Assembly: GCF_025965855.1 (NCBI RefSeq)
Contig: NZ_JAOPWB010000232.1
Span: 1 to 38,730, forward strand
From: Mycobacterium sp.
GTDB taxonomy: Bacteria; Actinomycetota; Actinomycetes; Mycobacteriales; Mycobacteriaceae
DNA length: 38,730 nt
Direction of reading: 5' to 3'
The notes under the pieces are model-generated. The model was not told the DNA's origin, made no database searches, and saw only the letters and a program-made list of their open reading frames with translations. The position numbers and the translations under genes were made by a program. This document shows, piece by piece, positions 15,823 through 24,154 of the stretch. Position 1 is the stretch's first letter; every line of letters begins with the position of its first letter.

Positions 15823-15942
15823 TCAGGCCCAGCGGGGCGAGCACGCGTGCCACGCGGTCGGCAGGATCACCGGGTTGCCCGGTTGGCGCAGTTCGAGCAG
15901 CGCCGGGGCGCGCTGGGCGTGGTTCGGGTTGTGGTGGGGTGC
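15823..15942 (-). pseudogene. Remnant of an isocitrate lyase/PEP mutase-family gene
   Basis: On the minus strand the frame ending at TGA 15825-15823 reads PHHNPNHAQRAPALLELRQP then GNPVILPTAWHACSPRWA. This closely resembles the N-terminus of isocitrate lyase/phosphoenolpyruvate mutase-family proteins, which begin with ...LL.L..PGNP.VLPT.WDAWSA. It stops after about 40 codons, has no start codon in place, and the remaining 200 or so residues are absent. The family call is from memory of the motif. It sits between the hsp terminator and the promoter of the next gene. Confidence 0.45.
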
Positions 15943-15972
15943 CTGGTTCGTGGATCGCTTGACGAGATCTGT

Positions 15973-16002
15973 CTGACATCGGGCCTGTGCCGTCGCTACT
16001 AT
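15973..16002 (+). promoter_or_regulatory. Promoter of the 101-residue protein gene
   Basis: CTGACA (15973-15978), an 18-base spacer and TACTAT (15997-16002) form a good housekeeping-sigma promoter. The start of transcription would be near 16009, about 40 bases before the TTG start at 16049. Confidence 0.5.
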
Positions 16003-16048
16003 CGAGGGCGTACTGTGATCCGTAACACCGTCTGCCCGAGGAGATCCC

Positions 16049-16354
16049 TTGTCGAGCCCCACCGGCACTACTGAAATCGCCGAACTGCACGACCTCATCG
16101 GCGGCCTTCGGCGGTGCGTGAGCTCGTTGAAGGCGCGATACGGCGACAGCCCGGCGATGCGCCGCATCGTCATCGACGCCGATCGGATCCTGTCCGACGT
16201 CGAACTGCTCGATACCGACGTCTCCGAGCTGGATCTGGCACGCGCCACCGTCCAGCAGTCCGGCGAGAAGATCGCCATTCCCGACACCCAGTACGACACC
16301 GATTTCTGGCGCGATGTCGACGATGAGGGTGTCGGGGGTCACAACAGGTCCTGA
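16049..16354 (+). CDS. Conserved mycobacterial protein of unknown function (Rv0250c-like)
   Basis: A 101-residue acidic protein. It starts at TTG 16049 with GAGGAG seven bases upstream; the start follows from this Shine-Dalgarno since no ATG is available. Residues 8-72 are predicted helical, with a first helix TEIAELHDLIGGLRRCVSSLKARYG and a second MRRIVIDADRILSDVELLDTDVSEL. The C-terminus DTQYDTDFWRDVDDEGVGG is acidic and probably flexible. No known domain is recognised and no membrane segment is present. It lies directly upstream of the succinate dehydrogenase operon in the same orientation, as in H37Rv, with a hairpin between, so a link to Sdh1 is possible but unproven. Confidence 0.8.
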   Translation: MSSPTGTTEIAELHDLIGGLRRCVSSLKARYGDSPAMRRIVIDADRILSDVELLDTDVSELDLARATVQQSGEKIAIPDTQYDTDFWRDVDDEGVGGHNRS

Positions 16355-16365
16355 CCGCCCCGGAG

Positions 16366-16394
16366 AACCCAAGCCCCCCGAAAAAGGGAGGGTT
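16366..16394 (+). terminator. Hairpin between the 101-residue gene and sdh
   Basis: A C-rich arm (AACCC and CCCCCC) and a G-rich arm (GGGAGGGTT) around GAAAAA can pair imperfectly, followed by TTTCTTCT. It may be a partial terminator or attenuator, 12 bases after the stop and 50 before the sdh membrane-anchor start. Confidence 0.45.
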
Positions 16395-16444
16395 TCTTCT
16401 GTGTACCCTTCGACCAACAGCCCGTTCGAAGAGGAACACACTAG

Positions 16445-17266
16445 ATGAGCGCACCCACGGCGAACCGTCCTGCGTCCGGCGTTTTCTCTCCTACCCGCGC
16501 ACAAATACCGGAAGGGACGCTGCGCACGGACCGCTGGTGGTTGCCGCCGCTGGTGACCAATCTCGGCCTGTTGGCGTTCATCGTCTACGCGACCACCCGG
16601 GCTTTTTGGGGCAGCAGCTACTGGGTCGACAAATACCATTACCTGACCCCGTTCTACTCGCCCTGCGTGAGCGCGTCGTGCGCGCCGGGCGCCAGCCATC
16701 TGGGAGTGTGGTTCGGTCACTTCCCGTGGTGGATTCCGTTGGGGATGCTGGTATTACCGTTCCTGCTGGGTTTCCGGATTACCTGCTACTACTACCGCAA
16801 GGCCTACTACCGGTCCGTGTGGCAATCGCCGACCGCCTGCGCGGTGCCCGAGCCGCGCGCCCAATACACCGGCGAGACACGGTTTCCGCTGATCATTCAG
16901 AACAGCCACCGTTACTTCTTCTACGTCGCGGTGGTGGTCTCGCTGATCAACACGTACGACGCGATAATGGCCTTCCATTCGCCCTCCGGTTTCGGGTTCG
17001 GTTTGGGCAACGTCATTCTGGTTACCAATGTGCTGCTGCTGTGGGCCTACACCGTGTCCTGCCATTCGTGCCGGCACATCACCGGCGGCCGGCTGAAGCA
17101 TTTCTCCAAACACCCGGTGCGCTACTGGATTTGGACACAGGTCAGCAAGCTGAACACCCGGCACATGCAATTCGCGTGGATCACATTGGGGACCCTGGCG
17201 CTCACCGACTTCTACGTCATGTTGGTGGCCAGCGGAACCATCACGGACTTGAGGTTTGTTGGCTGA
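16445..17266 (+). CDS. Succinate dehydrogenase (Sdh1) membrane anchor subunit
   Basis: A 273-residue integral membrane protein that anchors SdhAB and passes electrons to menaquinone. About five hydrophobic segments can be seen: TNLGLLAFIVYATT (about 38-52), FPWWIPLGMLVLPFLLGF (about 92-110), FFYVAVVVSLINTYDAIMAF, NVILVTNVLLLWAYTVSC and ITLGTLALTDFYVMLV. Candidate haem or quinone-site residues include His in NSHRYFF and in SCHSCRH. A GAGGAA precedes ATG 16445. It is the first gene of an operon with sdhA (43 bases on) and sdhB, matching H37Rv Rv0249c-Rv0247c. This single long anchor is typical of the mycobacterial Sdh1 type. Confidence 0.9.
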   Translation: MSAPTANRPASGVFSPTRAQIPEGTLRTDRWWLPPLVTNLGLLAFIVYATTRAFWGSSYWVDKYHYLTPFYSPCVSASCAPGASHLGVWFGHFPWWIPLGMLVLPFLLGFRITCYYYRKAYYRSVWQSPTACAVPEPRAQYTGETRFPLIIQNSHRYFFYVAVVVSLINTYDAIMAFHSPSGFGFGLGNVILVTNVLLLWAYTVSCHSCRHITGGRLKHFSKHPVRYWIWTQVSKLNTRHMQFAWITLGTLALTDFYVMLVASGTITDLRFVG

Positions 17267-17309
17267 AAAGCCATTTCGCCGATTACAGGGAAAAACTGAG
17301 TGAGGTTTC

Positions 17310-19226
17310 ATGGTTGAGGTCGAGCGGCACTCCTACGACGTCGTCGTGATCGGTGCCGGCGGCGCGGGTTTGCGTGCGGTAATCGAGGCGCGCGAGCGGG
17401 GCCTCAAGGTCGCGGTGGTGTGCAAATCCCTGTTCGGCAAGGCCCATACGGTGATGGCCGAGGGTGGCTGCGCGGCCTCGATGGGCAACACCAACCCGAA
17501 AGACAACTGGAAGACCCACTTCGGCGACACCATGCGCGGTGGGAAGTTCCTCAACAACTGGCGGATGGCCGAACTGCACGCCAAGGAAGCCCCGGACCGC
17601 GTCTGGGAGCTGGAAACTTATGGCGCGCTGTTCGACCGCACCAAAGACGGCAAAATCAGTCAGCGCAACTTCGGCGGGCACACCTACCCGCGGCTGGCGC
17701 ACGTCGGCGACCGCACCGGGCTGGAGCTGATCCGCACCATGCAGCAGAAGATCGTGTCGCTGCAGCAAGAGGATTACTCGGAAGTCGGCGACTACGAGGC
17801 GCGGATCAAGGTCTTCGCCGAGTGCACGATCACCGAGCTGCTCAAAGATGGGGATGCGATCGCCGGGGCGTTTGGCTATTGGCGCGAAAGCGGCCGGTTC
17901 GTGGTGTTCGAGGCCCCCGCGGTGGTGCTGGCCACCGGCGGGATCGGCAAGTCGTTCAAGGTGACCTCCAACTCGTGGGAGTACACCGGGGACGGACACG
18001 CGCTGGCGCTGCGCGCGGGCGCGTCGCTGATCAACATGGAGTTCGTCCAGTTCCACCCGACGGGCATGGTGTGGCCGCCGAGCGTGAAAGGAATCCTGGT
18101 CACCGAGGGTGTGCGCGGTGACGGCGGCGTGCTGAAGAACTCCGACGGCAAGCGCTTCATGTTCGACTACATCCCGCCGGTGTTCAAAGGCCAGTACGCC
18201 GAAACCGAGCAAGAGGCCGACCAGTGGCTCAAGGACAACGACTCGGCCCGTCGCACCCCGGACCTGCTGCCGCGCGATGAGGTCGCGCGCGCGATCAACT
18301 CGGAGGTCAAGGCCGGCCGCGGCAGCCCACACGGCGGGGTCTTCCTGGACATCGCGTCCCGGTTGACACCCGAAGAGATCAAGCGACGGCTGCCGTCGAT
18401 GTACCACCAGTTCAAGGAGCTGGCCGGCGTCGACATCACCAGGGAGCCAATGGAAGTCGGGCCGACCTGCCACTACGTGATGGGCGGTGTCGAGGTTGAC
18501 GCCGACACCGGCGCGGCCACCGTCCCCGGCCTCTTCGCGGCCGGCGAGTGCTCGGGCGGCATGCACGGCTCCAACCGGCTGGGCGGCAACTCGCTGTCGG
18601 ACCTGCTGGTGTTCGGCCGGCGCGCCGGCCTGGGGGCCGCCGATTACGTGCGCGCGCTGAGCAGCCGCCCCGCGGTCGCCCAGGACGCCCTCGACACGGC
18701 GGCGAAGAGGGCGCTGGCCCCCTTCGAGGGACCGACGAACGGCGCCGCGGCCGAGAACCCCTACACCCTGCACTTGGAACTGCAGCAGTCGATGAACGAC
18801 CTCGTGGGCATCATCCGCAAGCCGGAGGAAGTCTCCGAGGCCCTCGGCCGGCTCGACAAGCTGCGCGAGCGGTTCAAGCACATCCAGGTCGAGGGGCATC
18901 GCCAATACAACCCCGGCTGGAACCTGGCCATCGACCTGCGCAACATGCTTCTGGTCAGCGAATGCGTGGCCAAGGCGGCGCTGGAGCGCACCGAGAGCCG
19001 CGGCGGGCACACCCGCGACGATCACCCGTCGATGGATCCGTCGTGGCGAAAGGTGTTGCTGGTCTGCCGCGCGGCCGGCGGCGATGACGTGATCCCCGAC
19101 GTCACCATCACGCGCGAAGACCAGGTGCCGATGCGGCCCGATCTGCTGGAGCTCTTCGAGGTCTCCGAGCTGGAGAAGTACTACACCGACGAAGAGCTGG
19201 CCGACCACCCAGGACGGAGAGGTTAA
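17310..19226 (+). CDS. sdhA: Succinate dehydrogenase (Sdh1) flavoprotein subunit
   Basis: A 638-residue FAD subunit oxidising succinate to fumarate on the cytoplasmic face of the membrane. The Rossmann motif VVVIGAGGAGLRA is at 11-23. His46 in GKAHTVMAEGG is the expected site of covalent FAD attachment. Substrate-binding and catalytic elements follow: QFHPTGM near 249-255, TEGVRGDGG, MEVGPTCHYVMGGVEVD near 383-399, and the FAD-contacting GLFAAGECSGGMHGSNRLGGNSLSD segment in two parts near 410. The C-terminal helical region runs to 638. The stop codon overlaps the sdhB ATG by one base. It corresponds to H37Rv Rv0248c. Confidence 0.96.
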   Translation: MVEVERHSYDVVVIGAGGAGLRAVIEARERGLKVAVVCKSLFGKAHTVMAEGGCAASMGNTNPKDNWKTHFGDTMRGGKFLNNWRMAELHAKEAPDRVWELETYGALFDRTKDGKISQRNFGGHTYPRLAHVGDRTGLELIRTMQQKIVSLQQEDYSEVGDYEARIKVFAECTITELLKDGDAIAGAFGYWRESGRFVVFEAPAVVLATGGIGKSFKVTSNSWEYTGDGHALALRAGASLINMEFVQFHPTGMVWPPSVKGILVTEGVRGDGGVLKNSDGKRFMFDYIPPVFKGQYAETEQEADQWLKDNDSARRTPDLLPRDEVARAINSEVKAGRGSPHGGVFLDIASRLTPEEIKRRLPSMYHQFKELAGVDITREPMEVGPTCHYVMGGVEVDADTGAATVPGLFAAGECSGGMHGSNRLGGNSLSDLLVFGRRAGLGAADYVRALSSRPAVAQDALDTAAKRALAPFEGPTNGAAAENPYTLHLELQQSMNDLVGIIRKPEEVSEALGRLDKLRERFKHIQVEGHRQYNPGWNLAIDLRNMLLVSECVAKAALERTESRGGHTRDDHPSMDPSWRKVLLVCRAAGGDDVIPDVTITREDQVPMRPDLLELFEVSELEKYYTDEELADHPGRRG

Positions 19227-19972
19227 TGACCTACAACGCGACCATGCGGGTGTGGCGCGGCGACGAGGCCGGCGGCGCGCTACAGGACTTCACGGTTGAG
19301 GTCAACGAGGGCGAGGTGGTGCTCGACGTCATCCATCGCCTGCAGCAGACCCAGACGCCCGACCTCGCGGTGCGGTGGAACTGCAAGGCGGGCAAGTGCG
19401 GATCGTGCTCGGCGGAGATCAACGGCTATCCCCGGTTGCTGTGCATGACCCGGATGTCCACGTTCGCCGAGGACGAGGTCGTCACCGTCACGCCGCTGCG
19501 GACGTTCCCGATTATTCGCGATCTGGTCACCGACGTCTCGTTCAACTACGAGAAGGCCCGCGAGGTACCGTCTTTCGCGCCGCCCAAGGAACTGCAGCCC
19601 GGGGAATACCGGATGGCGCAGGTCGACGTCCAGCGCTCGCAGGAGTTCCGCAAGTGCATCGAATGCTTCCTGTGCCAGAACGTCTGCCACGTGATCCGCG
19701 ACCACGAGGAGAACAAGAAGGCGTTCGCCGGCCCGCGCTTCTTGATGCGCATCGCCGAGCTGGAGATGCACCCCCTGGACACGCGTGACCGGCGCGACGA
19801 CGCTCAGGAAGAGCACGGCCTGGGCTACTGCAATATCACCAAGTGCTGCACCGAGGTGTGCCCGGAGAACATCAAGATCACCGACAACGCGCTGATCCCA
19901 ATGAAAGAGCGGGTCGCCGACCGCAAGTACGATCCCGCGGTTTGGCTGGGCAACAAGCTGTTCCGCCGTTAA
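19226..19972 (+). CDS. sdhB: Succinate dehydrogenase (Sdh1) iron-sulfur subunit
   Basis: A 248-residue subunit carrying electrons from FAD to the membrane anchor. The N-terminal plant-type [2Fe-2S] ligands are Cys53, Cys58, Cys61 and Cys73 (WNCKAGKCGSC ... LLC). The C-terminal ferredoxin-like part has CIECFLCQNVCH near 144-155 and CNITKCCTEVCP near 202-213, giving the remaining two clusters. ATG 19226 overlaps the sdhA stop, and GGAGAGG lies just upstream, so translation is coupled. No further sdh gene follows. Confidence 0.95.
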   Translation: MTYNATMRVWRGDEAGGALQDFTVEVNEGEVVLDVIHRLQQTQTPDLAVRWNCKAGKCGSCSAEINGYPRLLCMTRMSTFAEDEVVTVTPLRTFPIIRDLVTDVSFNYEKAREVPSFAPPKELQPGEYRMAQVDVQRSQEFRKCIECFLCQNVCHVIRDHEENKKAFAGPRFLMRIAELEMHPLDTRDRRDDAQEEHGLGYCNITKCCTEVCPENIKITDNALIPMKERVADRKYDPAVWLGNKLFRR

Positions 19973-20001
19973 ACGAGAGCGGCATCGGGTACCCGAAGCC
20001 T

Positions 20002-20157
20002 ATGCGAGAAACCACCAGCGTCAACGAGATTCGAACCGCCATTCGGGAGCTGTCGCTCCGCGCCGAACTCGCCCATAAGGAAGGCCGGCATGAACAAGCG
20101 GCCGAGATCGAGCGGCGCATCGACGGCTATCGGCAGGAACTCGGCCACCGCCCGTAA
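20002..20157 (+). CDS. Small charged helical protein, 51 residues
   Basis: The frame from ATG 20002 encodes MRETTSVNEIRTAIRELSLR and then AELAHKEGRHEQAAEIERRI before a short DGYRQELGHRP tail. It is almost wholly helical by pattern, with alternating charges and a heptad-like spacing of Ile/Leu/Ala, so it may form a short coiled coil or helical hairpin. Codon use matches neighbouring genes. It lies 29 bases after sdhB in the same orientation, without a strong Shine-Dalgarno, so it may be co-transcribed with the sdh operon. No known family is recognised. Confidence 0.6.
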   Translation: MRETTSVNEIRTAIRELSLRAELAHKEGRHEQAAEIERRIDGYRQELGHRP

Positions 20158-20234
20158 CCGGCGAGCCTGCGCTCAGCGCGCCGAATTCGCCGGGTCACCG
20201 GCACTGACCGCAGTCTCGATGTTGTAGCCCTGGA

Positions 20235-20729
<495 letters not shown>

Positions 20730-20774
20730 TCATTCGCCCCTCGAAATCGAAGACGGTCTTCTCCTCGCCCGACC

Positions 20775-21806
20775 CTACCCGCCGGCCGTCGAGCCGTCGC
20801 CACCGCCCGGTGAGTATCCATGCGCGGCGGCCACATCCGGATGCGCGCGCAATCTGCTCTTCCAGGCGTTGCGGCCGTAGACCGAGAAGATGGGGTCCGA
20901 CGGGTCATCCCTTCGGTGGGCGAGCGCGCGTAGGTCGTCGGGCAGCGACAGCACCGGGATCTGCGCGTCCGGTCGCGGGTTGAAGAAGTAGGGCACCGAA
21001 ATCCGCTCCGCCGAGGGGCGCTGCAAGTTCACCCGGTGCTGGGTGGCCCTCAGGTAGCCGCCGGTGGCCACCTCGAGCAGCTCACCGATGTTGACGATGA
21101 AGGCGCCCTCCACGGGCGGCACGTCGATCCAGCCATCACCAGGCTGGCCGCCTCTGTCCCGTCGCACCTGCAGGCCGCGGCTGCCCGGCTGCGCCAACAG
21201 CAGCGTCAGCACCCCGGCGTCGCGGTGCGCACCCACGCCCTGCGAGCTGGCCGCGCGGGCGGGGTAACGGATGATCTTGATCAGCGTCGCGGGGGTATCC
21301 GCGAAGGCGGCGTCGAAGACGTCCGAGGGACTGCCCAGCGATGCCGCCCAATGCCCGAGCAGGCTGCGGGCCACCGACGACAGCGCGGCATCCCATTCCT
21401 CGATGATCCCGGGCAGTTCGGGCAGGGCCGCGGGCCACTGATTCGGGCCCTGCAGCCACAGGTAATCCGGCTTGCCCGGCCCGCCGATCGGGGGGCGCTC
21501 GGGTCCGATGTCGATCTGCTCGCGCCAGTCCACACGTCCCCGCGTCAGCTCGCCGCCCAGACGGGTGTAGCCGCGGAAATGCGGGCTGCGGACCATCGCG
21601 ATCGCGTTCTTGTCGGCCTCCGGCAGCTCGAACAACCGGCGCGCCGCGTCGAGCACCCTGGCGGCGAGCGCGTCCGGCACGTCGTGGCCGATCAGATAAA
21701 AGAAACCGACCTCGTGCGCGGCCTCGCGAAGGCCCTCCCGCAGGGGTTCCGCGCCGGCCCGCAGATCCACCACGGGCAGCGCAGTGACGCGCCTCACGTC
21801 GGTCAT
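20775..21806 (-). CDS. 2-oxoglutarate/Fe(II)-dependent oxygenase (isopenicillin N synthase-like)
   Basis: A 343-residue double-stranded beta-helix oxygenase. The iron ligands are visible as His194-x-Asp196 (GVGAHRDAG) and His257 (RATQHRVN), and the 2-oxoglutarate-binding R-x-S is Arg268-Ile-Ser270. The N-terminal non-haem dioxygenase domain starts at LPVVDLRAG and includes GFFYLIGHDVP. ATG 21806 (MTDVRRVTALPVVDL) is chosen, with a somewhat distant GGAG; a TTG at 21830 is the other option. The substrate is unknown. It occupies a place that in H37Rv holds other genes, so it looks like an accessory gene. It diverges from fadE5, and a perfect 12-bp palindrome lies 43 bases upstream. Confidence 0.88.
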   Translation of the reverse strand: MTDVRRVTALPVVDLRAGAEPLREGLREAAHEVGFFYLIGHDVPDALAARVLDAARRLFELPEADKNAIAMVRSPHFRGYTRLGGELTRGRVDWREQIDIGPERPPIGGPGKPDYLWLQGPNQWPAALPELPGIIEEWDAALSSVARSLLGHWAASLGSPSDVFDAAFADTPATLIKIIRYPARAASSQGVGAHRDAGVLTLLLAQPGSRGLQVRRDRGGQPGDGWIDVPPVEGAFIVNIGELLEVATGGYLRATQHRVNLQRPSAERISVPYFFNPRPDAQIPVLSLPDDLRALAHRRDDPSDPIFSVYGRNAWKSRLRAHPDVAAAHGYSPGGGDGSTAGG

Positions 21807-21849
21807 CGCCGCACCATCTCCGCAGGTCAAGAGAAGAAAAAGCGCCTGC

Positions 21850-21861
21850 CCAACCGGTTGG
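21850..21861. promoter_or_regulatory. Perfect palindrome CCAACCGGTTGG upstream of the oxygenase gene
   Basis: A 12-base perfect palindrome 43-55 bases upstream of the oxygenase start, in the 190-base divergent region with fadE5. Its form resembles TetR-family operators. It differs from the fadE5 operator, so a separate regulator is likely. Not tied to any known protein. Confidence 0.45.
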
Positions 21862-21894
21862 TTAGTTAGACGTTGAAATCTAGCTCACACTTGC

Positions 21895-21922
21895 TTGCAT
21901 CGGACTGGCTAACGCATATATT
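21895..21922 (+). promoter_or_regulatory. fadE5: fadE5 promoter
   Basis: TTGCAT (21895-21900), a 16-base spacer and TATATT (21917-21922) give a good housekeeping promoter in an AT-rich stretch. Transcription would start near 21929, immediately before the operator at 21931. Confidence 0.55.
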
Positions 21923-21930
21923 TTAGACGT

Positions 21931-21946
21931 GTTACTGGTGGGTAAC
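21931..21946. promoter_or_regulatory. Operator GTTACTGGTGGGTAAC at the fadE5 start site
   Basis: The inverted repeat GTTAC-N6-GTAAC overlaps the predicted transcription start of fadE5. It shares the pattern TTACT-N4-RGTAA with the palindrome at 25551-25566 between fadA2 and fabG4 and, with one mismatch, with a site upstream of the TetR gene (29770-29783). This points to one repressor for the module. Confidence 0.55.
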
Positions 21947-21996
21947 TTAGTCCGAGTACCCAACCATAAGTGGCATTCTCAACGAGGAGGAATGTA

Positions 21997-23832
21997 GTGA
22001 GCCACTACAAGAGCAACGTCCGTGACCAGGTGTTCAACCTGTTCGAGGTCTTCGGCGTTGACAAGGCGTTAGTCGAAGGCGAGTACGGCGACCTGGATGT
22101 CGATACCGCCCAGGAAATGCTGTCCGAGATCAGCCGGCTTGCCGAGGGACCGGTCGCGGAGTCGTTCGTCGAGGGCGACCGCAACCCCCCGGTTTTCGAC
22201 CCCGAGACCCACTCGGTGACGCTGCCGGAATCTTTCAAGGATTCGGTCCGCGCGGTCATCGAGGCCGGGTGGGACAAGGCCGGCCTCGACGAGGCCCTCG
22301 GCGGCATGCCGATGCCCAAGGCGCTGCTGTGGGCGCTGCACGAGCACATCCTGGGCGCCAATCCCGCCGTGTGGATGTACGGCGGCGGCGCCGGTTTCGC
22401 CAACATCCTGTACCACATCGGCACCGAAGAGCAGAAGAAGTGGGCCGTGATCGCCGCCGAGCGCGGCTGGGGTTCGACCATGGTGCTGACCGAGCCGGAC
22501 GCCGGTTCGGACGTCGGCGCCGGGCGGACCAAGGCGGTTCGGCAGGACGACGGTTCTTGGCACATCGACGGCGTGAAGCGCTTCATCACCTCGGGTGACT
22601 CCGGTGACCTGTTCGAGAACATCTTCCACCTGGTGCTGGCCCGCCCCGAGGGCGCGGGTCCGGGCACCAAGGGGTTGTCGCTGTTCTTCGTGCCCAAGTT
22701 CCTGTTCGACTTCGAGACGGGCGAGCTGGGCGAACGCAACGGCGTCTTCGTCACCAACGTCGAGCACAAGATGGGCCTGAAGGTCTCGGCGACCTGTGAG
22801 CTCTCGCTCGGCCAGCACGGCGTGCCCGCCAAGGGCTGGCTGGTCGGCGAGGTGCACAACGGCATCGCGCAGATGTTCGAGGTCATCGAGCAGGCCCGGA
22901 TGATGGTCGGCACCAAGGCGATCGCCACCCTGTCCACCGGCTACCTGAACGCGTTGGAATACGCCAAGTCCCGTGTGCAGGGCGCCGACATGACCCAGAT
23001 GACCGACAAGACCGCGCCGCGGGTGACCATCACACACCACCCCGACGTGCGCCGGTCACTGATGACCCAGAAGGCCTACGCCGAGGGTCTGCGTGCGCTG
23101 TACCTGTTCACCGCCACCTACCAGGACGCGGCGGTCGCGCAGGCGCTGCACGGCGTGGACGCCGACCTGGCCGTCAAGGTCAACGACCTGATGCTGCCGC
23201 TGGTCAAGGGTGTGGGCTCCGAGCAGGCCTACGCCAAGCTGACCGAGAGCTTGCAGACGTTCGGTGGGTCCGGCTTCCTGCAGGACTACCCGATCGAGCA
23301 GTACATCCGTGACGCCAAGATCGACTCGCTCTACGAGGGCACCACGGCCATCCAGGCGCAGGACTTCTTCTTCCGCAAGATCGTCCGCGACAAGGGTGTG
23401 GCGCTGGCCCACGTGTCCGGGGAGATCCAGAAGTTCGTCGACAGCGAGTCCGGCAACGGCCGGCTCAAGACCGAGCGTGAGCAGCTGGGCAAGGCGCTGA
23501 CTGACGTCCAGGCTATGGCGGCGACCCTGACCGGCTACCTGATGGCCGCCCAGGAGGACGTCACCAGCCTCTACAAGGTGGGCCTGGGTTCGGTGCGCTT
23601 CCTGATGAGCGTCGGCGACCTGGTGATCGGCTGGTTGCTGCAGCGCCAGGCCGCGGTGGCCGTGGCCGCGCTCGACGCCGGCGCCAGCGGCGCCGAGCGG
23701 TCCTTCTACGAGGGCAAGATCGCGGTGGCATCGTTCTTCGCCAAGAACTTCCTGCCCCTGCTGGCCAGCACCCGCGAGGTCATCGACACGCTGGACAACG
23801 ACATCATGGAGCTCGACGAGGCCGCTTTCTAG
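21997..23832 (+). CDS. fadE5: Acyl-CoA dehydrogenase FadE5
   Basis: A 611-residue FAD enzyme catalysing the first step of beta-oxidation (alpha-beta desaturation of acyl-CoA). It is full length and very close to H37Rv FadE5 as remembered, including size. [20 protein letters not shown] near 165-184 is the FAD-binding signature, [20 protein letters not shown] near 420-440 is also typical, and the catalytic glutamate is Glu447 in [10 protein letters not shown]. The C-terminal extension beyond the core runs to ELDEAAF. GTG 21997 follows GAGGAGG by six bases. Its own promoter and operator lie upstream, and two terminators follow. Confidence 0.97.
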   Translation: MSHYKSNVRDQVFNLFEVFGVDKALVEGEYGDLDVDTAQEMLSEISRLAEGPVAESFVEGDRNPPVFDPETHSVTLPESFKDSVRAVIEAGWDKAGLDEALGGMPMPKALLWALHEHILGANPAVWMYGGGAGFANILYHIGTEEQKKWAVIAAERGWGSTMVLTEPDAGSDVGAGRTKAVRQDDGSWHIDGVKRFITSGDSGDLFENIFHLVLARPEGAGPGTKGLSLFFVPKFLFDFETGELGERNGVFVTNVEHKMGLKVSATCELSLGQHGVPAKGWLVGEVHNGIAQMFEVIEQARMMVGTKAIATLSTGYLNALEYAKSRVQGADMTQMTDKTAPRVTITHHPDVRRSLMTQKAYAEGLRALYLFTATYQDAAVAQALHGVDADLAVKVNDLMLPLVKGVGSEQAYAKLTESLQTFGGSGFLQDYPIEQYIRDAKIDSLYEGTTAIQAQDFFFRKIVRDKGVALAHVSGEIQKFVDSESGNGRLKTEREQLGKALTDVQAMAATLTGYLMAAQEDVTSLYKVGLGSVRFLMSVGDLVIGWLLQRQAAVAVAALDAGASGAERSFYEGKIAVASFFAKNFLPLLASTREVIDTLDNDIMELDEAAF

Positions 23833-23866
23833 GCCTTTATAAGCCTCAGTCCGCCAACTGAACGAA

Positions 23867-23903
23867 CAAGGTCCCCGCTTCCACGCTGAAGCGGGGGACC
23901 TTG
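23867..23903 (+). terminator. fadE5 terminator hairpin
   Basis: CAAGGTCCCCGCTT pairs with AAGCGGGGGACCTTG around CCACGCTG, a long GC-rich stem with one bulged G, starting 35 bases after the fadE5 stop. The following TTGTGTATGT is only mildly T-rich. Confidence 0.8.
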
Positions 23904-23929
23904 TGTATGTGGCGGGCAGACAAAAAAGA

Positions 23930-23960
23930 CCGCCGCTGGATCCCCTCACTCCAGCGGCGG
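23930..23960. terminator. Second, probably bidirectional terminator
   Basis: CCGCCGCTGGA (23930-23940) pairs perfectly with TCCAGCGGCGG (23950-23960). It is preceded by AAAAAAGA and followed by CCCTTTTC, so it carries a U-tract in both directions and suits the convergent fadE5/fadA2 junction. Confidence 0.8.
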
Positions 23961-24154
23961 CCCTTTTCGTCCCCCCGGCGCCTTCTTCCGCCAACGGGCG
24001 ACGGACTAAGGGATGCCCCGTATTGCCGTCGGTGTCGGGGGGTCAGACCGCAACACGGGGCTATCCGGACGTTCGAGTACCCGCGTCCCCGCGTTAGTAA
24101 CCGACTGTGACCGAGATATCATTCAGGCCCCGCTGTCGGGGGCGCCGGGGGCGG

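Larger units (their letters stand above)
23833..24154. other. Convergent spacer between fadE5 and fadA2
   Basis: About 320 bases with no supported gene. It holds two strong hairpin terminators (23867-23903 and 23930-23960). The rest, 23961-24154, shows nothing recognisable. Confidence 0.6.

Noticed and set aside
19986..19995. CGGGTACCCG palindrome after sdhB
   Set aside because: Ten bases of GC-rich symmetry are expected by chance in this genome, and it is not placed at a promoter or followed by a T-tract.
24013..24154. Short plus-strand frames between fadE5 and fadA2
   Set aside because: No ribosome binding site, and they run into the antisense of fadA2. The region holds terminators only.
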